NCBI GenBank assembly: GCA_030765065.1
Contig: CM060980.1
Coordinates: 64,836,364-64,900,363 of the forward strand
Length of the DNA: 64,000 nt
Reading direction: 5' to 3'
Source of the DNA: Deroplatys truncata
Lineage: Eukaryota; Arthropoda; Insecta; Mantodea; Mantidae
This document shows positions 45,313 to 58,838 of this stretch, piece by piece. Position 1 is the first letter of the stretch, and each line of letters starts with the position of its first letter. Made by a program: the position numbers and the translations under genes. Under the pieces are notes generated by a model. The model was not told the DNA's origin. It did no database searches and was given only the letters and a program-made list of their open reading frames with translations.

Positions 45313-48300
45313 AAAGAAAAAGGAAAAACTGGTCCCAGAATAAAGTAAAACACAAGGAAGCGAGCTGGCGAAGCAGAAAAAGCGACAATTGGCTTGCTGG
45401 AAGCATGATAAAGGAGAAACTACCTGCCATGTGCTACAAGCATGCAATTTATAACGTCGGTAGCGCAAAGTGTAATATTCTGCTGCACCGAAGACTCAAG
45501 TTGCTAACTTTATCGGAGCTTGTCCTTAGAATGCAAATTAAACTGCTTTGTGCAGTAAGAATATGCCCGAAAAGGGGCTTCCCATGAAACATTTGTGAAT
45601 TACAAAGTTAAGAATTAAATTTAATGACCAAGTCCACAATGTAAGGTAATGCAAACCAAACCCCTGAATTATCAAAGCGCCGCTAGTGTTCTACCCAATC
45701 GTTGAAGTCTCCATGTTCACGTTCACACGGAATGCTTGAAGAATCATTCTCGATGTTTCTTTGAGATTTAATTCACCTGAATCTGAAATAAGCAATATTC
45801 AACCACCAAAGAAATAATTCCAGTGGATGCTATTGCTACGTTGGAAAGAGTTCTCTGCACTGATGGCTTCTGTCAAGATCTGAAGCCGAGGAACCGCGAA
45901 TAGCCTTCGTGATTAAGTTAGACAGGCATGAAAAGGATTCGTTAACTTTTTGCCTCTCACATATTCGGAGAAGTTGATTTATTCTTCCTTTCAAGGCGTT
46001 TGTACGCTTAATCCATACATGTATAAATCCAATTTATTTTACTTTTAGAAAAGGTAATTATTTCGCTTTTGTGATGGGGAAATAGCAATGCAAACACGAT
46101 TTAGCAGAATATATTTAAAAATGAAAAATAAGTTTTCATCGGTTGCTTACAAGATTAGCTTAAAGTTGTGAACAAAACTCGCTTTGTCCTTTCCAACATT
46201 AAAATGTGATATTTAAACTATACTCTGCTGCAGAGGAGTGCACATAATATAATAAAAGCTTCCCTGACAAGGTATACGTACAGAATGGGAGGGTCGTACA
46301 CACGTTTTACCATTCCACAATGAAATTATCTATCGTATTTTCCCCTAGTCAGACCAAAAACATGTCACACATTTCAGGACCTAAATTGTGTATAACGCCA
46401 GAGTACTCGCACCTTCAGCTAAACATGTATCGCGGTCCTATTATTAGAAGAGGTGTGGTAGAAATTTCTCTTAGGCAGACCATATATACTGCATGTTGTG
46501 TGTTTATATGAACATAAAATGCAAGATTGGATAATCATATTAAAATGTACATTACCATTGCACCACTTTCAGTTTAACTGAAAATATTTGCATTTACACC
46601 GCTGCAGTATGGGGTGGAAAGTATTAAAATTTGATCCTCTCAGCTTTGTCTCATATATCATTTAGACGACAAAAGTTCTGATACCAAGTTTTTGATGTCT
46701 TTCGTAATTTTGGAAGTATTTATTTTACAGCATCAAGTCGCAACTTTGGGCAGCGCAGGTTGCATGTGTGATATGCAACCTGCAGCACGTCTACGCTTGT
46801 AAGGACGATGTTTCACATTTTTTAATGTTCTCAACAGATTTCCTAATTTAAAGTGGTACTGATACCGTAGAACAAATGAAGAAAAAGAAAAGATTTATTA
46901 GAAGAAAAATTATATGTATTCTGTATTGAGATGTAGAGCAACTTTCCACTTTAAAAAAAAAGCCGAAAGTTGTTGTTAACGTAAATCGTTAAAATGTGAA
47001 GCAATGTGCTTTAAAATGTAATTTCAGCCATTTATTGACTTTAACAAAGTGCTGTTAAGGTTTCGTCAGCTTGTTGGGCATACTTAGATTTTAACTGAAA
47101 TATATGAACGAACAAATTTTAATTTTCACTAAATTTGCCCTCACCAAAAAGGTTTTTTCCCCTAATTAATTACCTATTCAAGAAGCGAAAATAAGGTTTT
47201 CAACCACGCATATTTTCGAATAAAGAATCAGTAGAAGCTGATTGAAATTAATTAGCTCTAATATCTACATAATTTGCATAATGTATTGCATTTATTTGGA
47301 AATCTACAAGCCACCAAATAACAGTACACATCTGCCATTTTTAAATAACATGGTACTTATTTACTTCAAGTCTGATATTAGCCATTAGTACAAATAGAAA
47401 TTCAAATAACTCTTTGATATTATAACACAATAAATAACTAAACACAGTAATTCGGTTTTAGTCCATTGGCTTGCGGAGGTACTTTAATGATGTAGAGTCA
47501 TATCTGCCCCCTGCTGCAAGCCGGCTGTTTTCACCCTAAGGGTAAGCGTGTCGATTAACTGCAGAAGAAAGAGGCGCATTACTAGAGAGAGAGAAGGACA
47601 GAGGTATTCCAAGCTAAAGAGAGTTAATGAATATAAATGATCAAGTTTTTTTTTAACGATAGCTAACCCGTTATGAGAGTACATCAATACACCGCCCTTT
47701 ATTGGGTTTTAATCTTCGATGCAAGCAGTAAAGCATTGCCAATACCGTTGAGTGCTAAGAATTGCTAGGTAACTTCATAAGACACGACTTATATACGAAA
47801 ATCAGCTGTGGTCATAAATAATCTTACACATTAAAATAAAATGAAATAGTGCTAAGCTAGTGCTTAGTTGTCGTACTGCGGAATGTGCCCAAAATATCCT
47901 GTTTTATGGCAGGTCTTTGGGAATGAAAATCTAAAACACAATTAGATAAGAAGAGAAAGTTAACAGCTGGTGCACGAGAAAATGGAACTTTATATGCATA
48001 ATCCATTTTTGTGTGCGTTCGTGCAATATTTATGTTTATATTACTATCTCTCTACACAGATAATACAGTAAACGAACATTGTCTAGTAATATTGATTTTA
48101 TAACTTGGATTAACAACTGTATAATAGACTAACTTCCAGTCATAAAAGTCAGAGAGAGCGAATGAGAGTGAGAGTGAGTTATCTTTTCACGCAAGAATGG
48201 CCAAATAGAATGCTATATAACTCCGACTTAAGTTCTATATTGCATAACCATTCAATGTTGATAGAATAAACATTTAGGATATGCCAATTTTTCATTACCG

Positions 48301-51300
48301 TTACTCGTGTACGTCAACAGCTACCACGAAAATGATAGAAACAGAAGGGGGATAAGGACATAAGAGAAAGGGAGGGATAGTGAGAAAGGGAAGAAATTTT
48401 GCAATTAGAGTAATAACGCGAACGGAGCTGTGGGTTCTGCTATGACAATAATTCTTCAAGAGTTGCTAGTTATATGTTATGGTCTAAAAAAAATTGACGA
48501 ATATTTTGCTATAATTGCACGCATATACTTGAGTTTGCCTTCTATAATGCCAGTCTTGAATAACTCTTGCTTTATTTAATTCTTGAATTTATAATGTTTT
48601 GAAATTTAGGACGTAATTAAAATGTTGATAGGTAGCAGATTTCATTTTAAAAAAGTAGTCTTCTTATTTGACTCCTGAATATGTAAATGTTTAGAAATTC
48701 AGTGGATTTAATATCCTTGGCAATGAAACCGAATTTCTAATTTGTCCCACTGCCAATAATTGGTACCATAAACTTCTAACTCCTATGTTACTGTTTTTTC
48801 AAAACTGTTACTATTTCCATAAAATCTGTATTCTCACAAATCGTTTTATTCGTGATGTGTTACTAGTAGCGTATTGTGAGTACAAGCAACTTTTCAGAAC
48901 CGTTTGTAATTGCAGTAAAAATTACCAGTTTTAAAACTGACATGTTGGAGTTAACAGCAGTCAGCGAAGATTTAATTTTTAAATGTTATATTTTTCCCTG
49001 TAAATACTTTCAGAATAATTTTATGTTCTAACTCACATCATTCCACCGAAGTTCACTGTTACTCAGCATGCCATGAGGAGTGAGGAAGTTTACCTGCAAC
49101 AAATGAAGATGTAATCAGTAATCTCTTCTCCTTGAGATATTTACACATCAGTTTAAATATCTATAATACTTCATTGAAAAAAGGATTACAGTTTTTAAAA
49201 TATTGACAGTGTAACTTCGTGTTATGCTCGAAAGTACATTTATAATATAAAAATGACAAAACCGAGCTCGAAAAGCACTTAATTCTCAAAAGACTTGTGT
49301 CACTACCTTACCACTTCACATGGGGATTATAAAATGTTTGTTTAACATTCATTTGATGCAGGTAAGGCACCTAAAAACGTTTCGTAACTTCTTCACTGAT
49401 TAATTTTGAAACAGTTCTAATGGTATTTATTTATACATTATTAAGCAAAAGAAAAGTTTAATTTATTTTTACTTTAATACTAGCTTACAAAATTACTTCG
49501 GCAGTCTTTTTTGGAATACTCTGCTTTTATGGCTGCAGGAAACTTTAAGAGCTATACTCAAACCCCTAAATGGGGATTCCATTATACGATAAACCAATAG
49601 TTCTAGCATTACACATCAGTAAAACAAAGCTACTGCTTTATAGCGTTTTTACTACATATATGCAAATATCAAAGGTAAAATTTAAGTAATTTTTTATTTC
49701 TTTAAACAAATAACCATAACCTTTATATACTCCTAATTTTGATGACTGTGATTGATGATCGATGAATAGCTACTGCACGAACGACATTGATTATTATAGA
49801 GTCCATTAGATTATTTTGGTTCCTCCGCATCCCATTTATTCCTATTTCCTTCGATATGCATATTTTAGGGTTCCCACAGATAAAAGTCCAGAGATATCAA
49901 ATCAGAAGAATTTGCAGAGAATTCAAAGGGTCTTATGTTGGTCAAGAGTCAAGCGTGTCTCTGCCAGTTTGTATTGTTTGTTGATGGTTGTAATGGCAAT
50001 TTTTCTACTAACTGCACACCAATGCCAGAAGTTGGTGTGGAATTTATAAAAAAAATCAGCATAGTTAATAATTATTAATATATACCTTTCTGAGCCCTTC
50101 TGTATACTATATTGAAGCTGTATTCCACAAAAGAAATATCTTAAGCGGAAAAATGAAATGCATTTAAATATTGGATGATCATTAAAAATCTTCAATTTAA
50201 GCGTAAGTAAGAATGGGAATGTTTATTTCGCCCGTAGATTTCGCCCGTTTAATTGTTTTTGAAGCGATGAATAGGTTTTTAACAAGATAGTTTTGCAGAG
50301 GTTCGCTGTAAAATGAACTATTTGTTTTTATACGAAAGCGCCACATAACACCTGCAGAAGGTTTTACACATATCGTGACTTGGATTAACTCCTAGAATAT
50401 TTACAGGGACCATGGCATGTAGTTCTCCCGAATAAAAAATTGCCTCCCAAGCCCCCAAGTTCGCTCAATAAAATAAATGTGTTACGTCAGAATGTCAAGA
50501 ATTAATGTAACAAACCTCATTCCAGGAGGTGTGAGGCGATGAACTTAGCCTTAGTGGATTCAGCAGAAATGGAATGCGCCTTTTATGTGATCACATGCTA
50601 CCCAGTGGCCATAGCACTTTATTCTTCTTCTTGGGATTCGCAGCAGAAAAAAGCAATCTCTCCTTCTCCCTTTTCTTTTCAAACATTGGTATGTGTAATA
50701 AAATGCCGGTTTTGAAAATCTTCTTCACATTGATTAGTCTTAATAGCTTTCGTTGCTCCTTTGGTCACTCCTAATTTTCTTGCGAGCGGCACATTTGATT
50801 CACAAATGATTCAAGATTTTTTCTTTCAGTTATTTTTGTTCCGCCATCTGGAATCATTCACATAAATTATTGGTTATTACTTCTTGAAACGCAAATTACA
50901 CAGATTTACTTCATCGCTGTGCTAAGATGGCAACGCATCTCTGTGTTAATTATAAGATTGCTCTTCAGCATAAAAAGAATGAGGTCAAAAAACTCCTTTG
51001 CGCCGTCATTAACTTAGGACATTATTTTCTTCATCTCCATAAGATTTCAGAATTAATACCAGACTTTAAAATACTGCAAAGATACACAGACATAAGCTAA
51101 GATTCTCGATAAAGTATTTAAAACATGGAACTGTTTAAGTTTTAGACGTCCATCTAAAAGAATACATAAGGGTATTTACCTATGGTACACAGATTAGTCG
51201 AAGTTGGGTCAGCAGTAAAATTACCTTGTTTTATGGCAAATTAAGTTGTTTTGTGGCAATTTGTTAGGAATGTTTGCTTTCCAGAGGTGTTTTATTTTTG

Positions 51301-51740
51301 CTTTCTCAGAATGTACTAAAATCGAAAATATAGATAGAATTACCGGAATTATCGACTTTTGATGGTGTTATAAGACATGGAATGTATGTTGAGTAAAAGA
51401 GTACATACTACCAATGTCGATATCTACAACAAAGTATATATCTATGGACGAAGGAAACCTGATATGTAACAATCACCAGGATTTTCGGTACTCAAGCCGT
51501 TTATTTTCATGTCTGTTCTACGAATTACTTATAAAAAACTTCCTCCCGAGATTTTGCAATTATATAAAATTCAAGAACGATGAAAATTGTGCCAAATTGA
51601 CCCTCCCCCGGAGAAATCTGCTACGGTCTGCACCAAAAGAAGGTTGACATCTACGGGAGCAATAGTGAAATGAGTATGGTGGTGCTTTGTAAAGGAGACG
51701 CCAAGACCAAGAAGAAAGGGCACAGTTAATTTGATTCACG
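45313..51740. other. Long unique stretch without recognisable features
   Basis: About 6.4 kb without family R copies, SINEs or coding frames of quality. Scattered frames of 60-90 codons on both strands have no domains. Small purine-rich patches occur near 47580-47640 and 48330-48400. It resembles intron or intergenic sequence. Confidence 0.45.
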
Positions 51741-51860
51741 TAGTACGTTGGCGAATGTGGTCGTCGACTTCGCAGCCGCCGGTTCAGTCCCAGCTCTGCT
51801 CACCGTGCAGTGGACGAAGCTGAAGTTAGTCTTTCTTCGACGGTGAGGAATTTCACGAGG
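51741..51860 (+). mobile_element. tRNA-like SINE head fragment
   Basis: A GC-richer piece with B-box-like GGTTCAGTCCC at 51781-51791, preceded by a decayed tRNA-like head (TTGGCGAATGTGGTCGTCG). It is followed by about 70 bases of body and then AT-rich sequence. Confidence 0.4.
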
Positions 51861-52162
51861 AAAACAACAGGGCAACGTTTAGGCAGAAGGCATTGCGGAT
51901 GGTGTTTCTAAACTCCTTTTGGTTTAACTTGTTCATTATTATCTTTCGTAATTATTAACCGGGAAAGATTGATCGTGCGTGTAGGTGGAAGAGAGGGGGC
52001 ATGAAATAGCCTCATGTCTGCTCCATGTAGTCAATAGTGGTGCCATTTTTAAGGAAAAGTTGGTGGTTTGGTCAGACAACTGTGCTGGCTAGAACAAAAA
52101 CAGAATGATGGTTTTTCTATTACTATTTCTGGTAGCTAATGGGGTATAACACCGTGGTCATG

Positions 52163-52920
52163 TTTACTTACTCTACTACGTATAGTAAGCAGGGGAAGTA
52201 TTGTATTCCACCCAAAAATTCGATACCGAGATTTCACCGGCAATACATGTTTTGAGGCCCCCTGAATCCAAAAAAGCATTTTTAGAAAAAGGTGTGTGTG
52301 TGTGAATAACATAAGTCAAAAAATTAAAAGTCGCACAAATAGCAAATTTGGTATTTAGGTTCAGTATCTTTCAAAGATACGACACAAAGAACTTATATAA
52401 TATATTTAAGCTATTTGTACGCCAAATAAAATGTATATCTTGAATTTTCTGGGAATTTCCCCAAAAGTCCTCTTCATTCTGAGTGGCTTTTGCATAACTA
52501 GTAAACCGTAAGAGATAGACAAAAGGTTTCTACGCAGAAAATGTAGAGTTCGTTTAAGAGCACAATTTATGTCCTATACACTCTTTTTTCAAGTGAACCA
52601 TTTCCAATATATTTCTTGCAATTTGTTTGAATTTTCCAATACTTATACTTTTTCTCAAATGAGAATTCCTTATTCATTTCTTTATGTCCTGGACATGCAA
52701 AGAGAATGCAATGCTCCACATAGTAGCCAGCTCTTAGAAGATTTTACTATCGTTTAAAGCCTGCCATATTCTCCTTGCATCTACAAGAGAATTGGCAATA
52801 AGACAGTTTCCACAAACGTTTATCTCGATTAACATGAAGTAGGTGGAGAATATGCGTTTGTAAAAATAGATTGTACAGGAGTAGAGAAAGTCATGTGAGG
52901 TAACACATCGGATTTTTTAA
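52163..52920 (-). repeat. Family R, minus-strand copy with internal deletion
   Basis: It starts TTTACTTACTCTACTACGTATAG and has a short TG tract near 52290. It jumps from GATACGACACAAAGAAC to a later box, dropping the segment with TTTCTCAAAAATGGC. It ends AGAGTAGAGAAAGTCATGTGAGGTAACACATCGGATTTTTT. Confidence 0.9.
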
Positions 52921-52922
52921 GC

Positions 52923-53364
52923 TATGACAGGGATTTTGCTACAATAGAGCACAGAAAACGAAAGGCGAATGCTCACATATCTAAGGATCTCCACAATATT
53001 GTGGAGAGTGCCCCCCATGTCTTGCCTTTTAAAGTTATAGACATGTCAAAATCCAAGTTCTTTGCCTTTCTTGAATCTGCAGACAGTCTGATAAATATCA
53101 AAGATAAAAGTTTCTAAAGTGTCATAAGTCAGAGTCACCAGTGATGATCCCACAAGGTCCAGGTGGATGAAGAGGGATAGATGAAGAATGGATGAAAGTT
53201 AACGTGCTTCAAAAAGGGAAGACATTGTCTGATTTGAAACGGGTGAATTGATAGCAAACCACATGTGTATTGCACTGAACAAGGCCAAAAATCAAAATGT
53301 GTTGTCTATGATACCATTCTTGGCTGAAGAAGAACATAAAGAGTTTTATGTCAACCTACAATAA
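52923..53364 (+). pseudogene. DUF7869-like transposon-associated protein remnant
   Basis: The frame from 52923 reads YDRDFATIEHRKRKANAHIS, then LPFKVIDMSKSKFFAFLE, stopping at 53115. Later fragments in other frames read EWMKVNVLQKGKTLSDLKRV, and finally NVLSMIPFLAEEEHKEFYVN before a stop at 53362. The order DRDF-x-x-I-E, then PF-x-V-x-x-M, then a closing LLPF-like and F(Y)xNL segment is what I know from the transposon-associated C-terminal domain now called DUF7869, common in insect genomes. Stops and frame changes show it is dead. It abuts the left end of a family R copy. Confidence 0.65.
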
Positions 53365-53644
53365 ACAATGTATGTGAAATCATTTTTTTCACGTTCCAAC
53401 GTTATGTGCCCATCACCGGCACTTAAGCCTCTTATGCAGTATTTACTGCTGGTACTTGGATCCTGATAAATATACCACCTCATATTCACGTGTCTGTTTA
53501 TAAACTGGTTCTAATATTGTACTTTCTCATGTTTTGTAATACCTCGAACTCTGTATTAAAGTACAGTTTGTATATCTAATACCGCGAAACTACTATTTGT
53601 AAAGCAGTTTTTTCCGTCTACTGAGAAAATGGTGTATTGGTACT

Positions 53645-54159
53645 TAGATTCCTTGCCACTTACACCCTTCAATTCAAAATCGACAGGACATTAAAAATGG
53701 GCAAGTATTGAACATTTCGAACCATTAATAACGGAAACCTCCGAAAGGGCTGACACCACAAAAAAGTAATTCGAAATAAATTGTGTGTTTTAAAGAGATC
53801 TACATTTCTTGCGTTGTACGTTTTCATCTATCGCTTAACGTTTACCAGTTATACAAGATTATACAAAATCCCTTCCGAATGAAGAGGACTTTACAGGTTA
53901 TTGCCAGAAAATGCATGATATATATTATTTCTAGGTAAATATCTTTAATATATGGTATTTTAATTTAAATTACAGCCATTTTCAGAAAATAAAACATTTC
54001 GAAAAATGTTACATGTAAAGGGTAGTTTGAAGCGGGGATTTTCTTAAAAAACTTCATGTCCTATCTTTGGCAGGTACTGAACTTAAACACCAAGTTTGGT
54101 GTTTATCCCACTTTTCATTTTTAAGTTATGCTGTTCCCAGACACATATAGGGACATGCA

Positions 54160-54194
<35 letters not shown>

Positions 54195-54328
54195 GGATCT
54201 TGCTAAAAAGACTCTTTTTTGTATTCAGGGGGCCTAAAACATATATTTCCGGTGAAATCTCGATATCGAATTTTTGGATCAGATACAACACCTTCTCTAC
54301 CTATTAGGTACGTGGTAGAGAAAGTAAA
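53645..54328 (+). repeat. Family R, 5'-truncated plus-strand copy
   Basis: It starts inside the family near TTGAACATTTCGAACC and includes TCTATCGCTTAACGTTTACCAG, the CA tract at about 54155-54192 and the end GGTAGAGAAAGTAAAGG. Confidence 0.87.
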
Positions 54329-55155
54329 GGACCCTTATTTACTAATTGAAAATATTTTCAGGGCAGGCATTCAGGCAGGCCTACCATAAAATGGATATCA
54401 GAATTAATTTGTCATATGAATATTGTGTAAGGAATGGCTTGAATGATTATGGGCACAAAAATAAAAGTGACTACCACACACAAGATTTTCCACTTAAAAA
54501 GGCTGGATTTTCATTCAATACTGTTATATACCGTGGTGAGGCCAAAACCCCGGAATAAACAGGGGGGAGCACAGCATCAGTGGCAACGAGAGGACCAGGA
54601 CCTTAGCTGCACAATTTAAAGCAGACGTGGGATATTCATAACAAAATACACGGGTTTCACATTAGCTGTGGTTTATTACACATTTACCTTGGTGCCTCTA
54701 CATCATTCACAAAAGGTTACAGAACAGACATTGGAGGGAGATGCTCTACACTGACACGAGGCATGCACGCTACAACCACTCGCCCTGAAGAGACACACAC
54801 GACTGACCCACGCTACTGACACCACTAGTCAAAAAATTCAGTCACGCTACTTGCCCTCACCCCCTTTCCTCTCTCCATCCCTGGCCGGACGTGGGGAGAG
54901 AGATGCCGCGTCGGACGAAATTCAAACCCCAATCGAAATGATTATACCCAACAATGTCATTGCTACAAAGCAATAACGTGTCCGATGCGACAATGCACGC
55001 ACATACACGCTACAATACTCCGTAAAAATAAAACTGGATGCAAAGATTTGAAAATACATGTAACCTACGCCTTGGGGATTTACTTGATAAAGGGGGCTCC
55101 GATGTAGTTCCACACTAGTGTAATAAATGTGAACAAAATTTTGTATGCATTAAAA
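54329..55155. other. Possible LTR-retroelement fragment
   Basis: GGAATAAACAGGGG near 54550 is followed by GCATCAGTGGCAACGAGAGGACC, which resembles an LTR end with a primer-binding-site-like TGG. A GC-richer block at about 54690-54920 follows. There is no gag/pol frame or second LTR in the window, so this is tentative. Confidence 0.25.
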
Positions 55156-55157
55156 AG

Positions 55158-55978
55158 AACAGCTTTTACTTTTTTTTACCACGTACCCATAACTTCGAAC
55201 CGAGACTTCACCGGATGCGTGTTTTCAGGACCCCTGAATCTAAAAATAGCATTTTTAGAAAAAAATTCTTGTGTCTGTGAACAGCATAACTCAAAAACGA
55301 AAAGCCAGATAAATACTTGGCATTTAAGTTTAGTATCTTCCAAAAATGGGATAAATGATTTTAAAGAAGATCCCCCTACTCCAAACTACTTTTTACGTGG
55401 AAAAGTTTTGAAAACTTTTGTTTTCTAAAGAATGGGGCTAACGATTTTGACTAAAATACTATACACTCAAGATGTTTGTATGAAAAACAGAATGTATATC
55501 TTGCATTCTATGACAGTAGCCTGTCAAGTCCTCTTGATTCGGAATTTTGCATAATATTGTATAATTAGTAAACGTTAAACGATAAATGAAAACGTGCTGC
55601 ACAGAAAATGTAGATCTCTTTAAAACACACAGTTTACTTCAAATACATATTTTTGTGGCAGCAGCCATTTCCAAGATATCCGTTATTAATTTTTTGAATG
55701 TTCAATACTTAGTCATTCTTTTAGTCTTTTCGATATTCAGGTGTTTCTCACGAAGTCATGGAAAGAGTGTCGAATCCTGAGGCCAGAGTATATCGCCTAG
55801 TTTTAAAACACATGACTATCACTATTTCTTTGTATCTATAATAAATGTTTTCGGAAAGGTTTATTTCGATTAAAATAAAGTAGATAAGAAAATAAGCTTT
55901 CGTAAGAATGATTTGTGTGCCCAATAATAAGCGAAAGAGGGTAGAGGAAGTCGTATGAATGGAACACATTGGATTTCT
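55158..55978 (-). repeat. Family R, diverged minus-strand copy
   Basis: It starts near TTTACTTTTTTTTACCACG and keeps GTCTGTGAACAGCATAACTCAAAAACG with almost no TG tract. It ends GGGTAGAGGAAGTCGTATGAATGGAACACATTGGATTT. Confidence 0.85.
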
Positions 55979-56780
55979 AATTTAAGCTACTACATGTAAG
56001 TGTTGATCCTAACTTTATGTTAATAAATACTCCTTCCAGAGAGAACCACAAGCATTAAAATTATTATCGCTGAGGTAACTCTAGTATTTGAAAATACATT
56101 ATCGTGGGAAGAGGTGATTACATTATGTATCTTAAAGATGTAGGCAGCCTATACTGTCAACGGAAATGTAAAGCAATATTTGTTCAAATGCAGACGGTAT
56201 CAGATTTGAAATTCTCCAAAGCACAGACTAAGAATCGATAAATCACCACGGAAGCGTGGTCCAGGCAGCAGCTTCTGATGTGAGGTTCACATACCCACCA
56301 GAAATGATTTAAATGAACAGCAGAGACGCCTACGGCGGCCTTATTTCAGCATTAGGGGCTATTGTTCAGAACCCACCAAGGTTTTTGTGAGACAGCTGTA
56401 ATAAATTAAATACAGCATCATAAGATGCGTTGTAGTTATTTATAGTTTCTTCACGCATACTAGTTAAAGAAGTACCCAAAATCTCTGTTCGCGAATTCAC
56501 CAGTAGTACAAGATATCTTGGCACTGAGGTCCAAAACACAGCAAAGAAATTTGTTAGAAAAAGCGCTTATATGTACAGTGTAAGTTAAAAACAAAAATCA
56601 GGAGAATCCCAAGTTTGAGTAAGGCGTCTCTTTAGTCAAAGTTTTTCAAAGAGTTCCCCAAGCTCATAGAACAGTTATATGAAAAGTTTTAGTTCTTTTT
56701 TCATTTTCTCAAAAACTGTTTGAACGATTTTTGTTAAAAGACTAGCAGAGCCCACAGTTTCACATGCATTTTGAGTTAAC
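55979..56780. other. Unassigned sequence
   Basis: No shared repeats or coding frames are apparent. Confidence 0.4.
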
Positions 56781-56784
56781 TATG

Positions 56785-57000
56785 GAGATCCTTGCCTCTT
56801 TTTCACCCTCTATTCCATCACCTGTCCCTTTCACTAACTTTCTTTCTCTCTATTTCTCTATCTCTTACTCCTCCTTCTCTTCATTTTTACCATCCCTCTC
56901 ACGCCCTCTTCCTTTTTCCTTCCCACTCTCTTTTCCTTTCTTTCACTATGCTATTCTACCTTGCTTCCTCTCCCTACCCCCTTTAATTTTCTCCCAACTC
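56785..57000 (+). repeat. Polypyrimidine tract
   Basis: About 215 bases consisting almost only of C and T on the plus strand, with occasional A. The overlapping Ser/Phe/Pro/Leu open frames (56764-57174 and 56792-56986) follow from this composition and are not credible proteins. Confidence 0.8.
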
Positions 57001-58220
57001 TGCCCCAGTTTCTTCGCCTTTCTTTTCCATATATTAAACACAGTAGTGTCACACTTAAATGAAGATGGACATGTTAATATTGAAGAACTTCTTATTACAA
57101 AGCTGAACTTGTTCATCCATCTGCTTAAAAGTGTTAATGTATTGCTCTTAATATATGGAATCGCCATATATTAATCCAAATATTATTTATCTTCTTGACC
57201 CTAAAAAAAGCTCCTCAATAGATACAGTAGTACAAGTTATCTTGGCATTGAACTCTCCCTATATATTGACAATTGGTTGCATTTTTCGTTATTTTCGATG
57301 TTTTAAAACTTAGTAAACATAAAGAATTCAATATTTCAAATAAATTTCCTCATAGCATTATTTAAAATTTCTGAAATATCCGTCCTTAAAGTTTTCCCAT
57401 TCTTAAATTTACTTTCGGTCGCCATATATGCCAAAGCTTAAGAATGTGTGATATTTCCTTTTTACGCATGAAATAAATAGCGATAAAAACACATTTGTAA
57501 TATAAAGAGCTGAATGCTTTGCGTATCTTAGGTATAACCAAGAAACTCTTTCTGGTTAAATATTCATCTGATTAACGTGGAGTGAAAAGAAAAATCGCAT
57601 TTTATACGGATATTGTAACACATAAGTGTTGCGAATTGGCAATAACTAGATAAAACCGTGTGACTATTACGTATTAACTTCTTCTCCTTTGGCATTTACC
57701 TTTAGCGTAAACTGCTGAAGCAAGAAAGGCTGTTAAAAACTGAGCTCTCTAGAGAGTAGAATTCTTCAAGAAATACATAAAGGAGAACGCAGCAAACGTT
57801 AAGAAAGAAAGAAAAAAAAAGAGGAAGAAAGAAATGCAATTACGAAATGAATACGCAAGGGAACGTCAACCGCTAAAGCCATCAGATACCTGCGCTAGGA
57901 GAAAACGAATAAAACCTCAGAGGACAGACACAATTGGGATTCAAACACGCAACCATAGCGAAAACGCAAGAATTTTACTCATAAATAATGATGGTGGTGT
58001 TAAACTCTTCTTTCTTAGCTCTCAGCGAATATGCTGGTGAATTACATGAGCATTACTACCACATCTACAGATTGCACAAACCCTCCACAAATAGGGGAAG
58101 GTGAGAGATTCGAAAAATATAAATCGTGTCGTTTCAAAAACCATAGTGCATGATTCTAATAACAACATTAAACATTTCTAGAAAATAATACGAAACGAAT
58201 TAATTTAAAAAATGAAAAAA
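57001..58220. other. Unassigned sequence
   Basis: A purine-rich AAAGAAAG tract at about 57800-57835 precedes a short segment with a B-box-like GATTCAAAC phrase near 57940 (minus-strand sense). That segment could be an old SINE. Otherwise nothing is recognised. Confidence 0.3.
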
Positions 58221-58227
58221 AAAACGT

Positions 58228-58590
58228 TTGATATGCTGCATCAAATGACTTTCTCTACTCACTCTTCTACAAAATATTCTTATTCTATCTACTGTTTGTT
58301 AGTCCAGAAAAATTTCATTACAAATTTCGTTATAGGATACAGTAGGTAGATAGCCAGATCTTCAAAGAGTGTGTCATTATGTAATGGCTTTGAAGTTCCA
58401 TACTCTTTGCATGACCATGAGGGGAAAAAAAACAGTGTATAGCAACTTACCAATAATAAGGAATATCTCAGAAATAGTGAACTCCACAACTTTTTCTTTT
58501 CAATAACTGTCTGCTTATATGAGATCTACATTTCTATTTCCAGAAAATTCAACATATACGCTTTTATTTGTCATACAACTATCTTTAGTA
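58228..58590 (+). repeat. Family R, left part, plus strand (fold-back arm 1)
   Basis: It starts GATATGCTGCATCAAATGACTTTCTCTACTCACTC and runs through TTTGAAGTTCCATACTCTTTGC, then CAGAAAATTCAACATATACG. At about 58590 the sequence switches to the opposite orientation of the same family. Confidence 0.85.
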
Positions 58591-58838
58591 AACTTGGTAT
58601 TTAAGTTCAGCGTCTTCCAAGAATGTGACACGAAGATTTTCAAGAAAATTCTCCACCCTAAAGTACACTTTGCTGGAAAGATTTTCATTACATTTTAATT
58701 TCTCAAAAATGAAATTATAAAATGGCTCTAACGATTGTGATTAAAATAGTGCATTTAAGATAGGTGTATGGAAAATAAAGTGTATATCTTAAATTTCCTG
58801 GGAGTAACCTGTGAAGTCTGAATTACTTTTGGTAACTG
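58591..58838 (-). repeat. Family R, minus-strand piece (fold-back arm 2, first part)
   Basis: AACTTGGTATTTAAGTTCAGCGTCTTCC through AATGGCTCTAACG and TTAAATTTCCTGGGAG. An insertion interrupts it after TTTTGGTAACTG, and it resumes at 59343. Confidence 0.85.

Noticed and set aside
56764-57174. 136-codon Ser/Phe/Pro/Leu-rich frame
   Set aside because: It is the translation of a polypyrimidine tract; low-complexity composition only.
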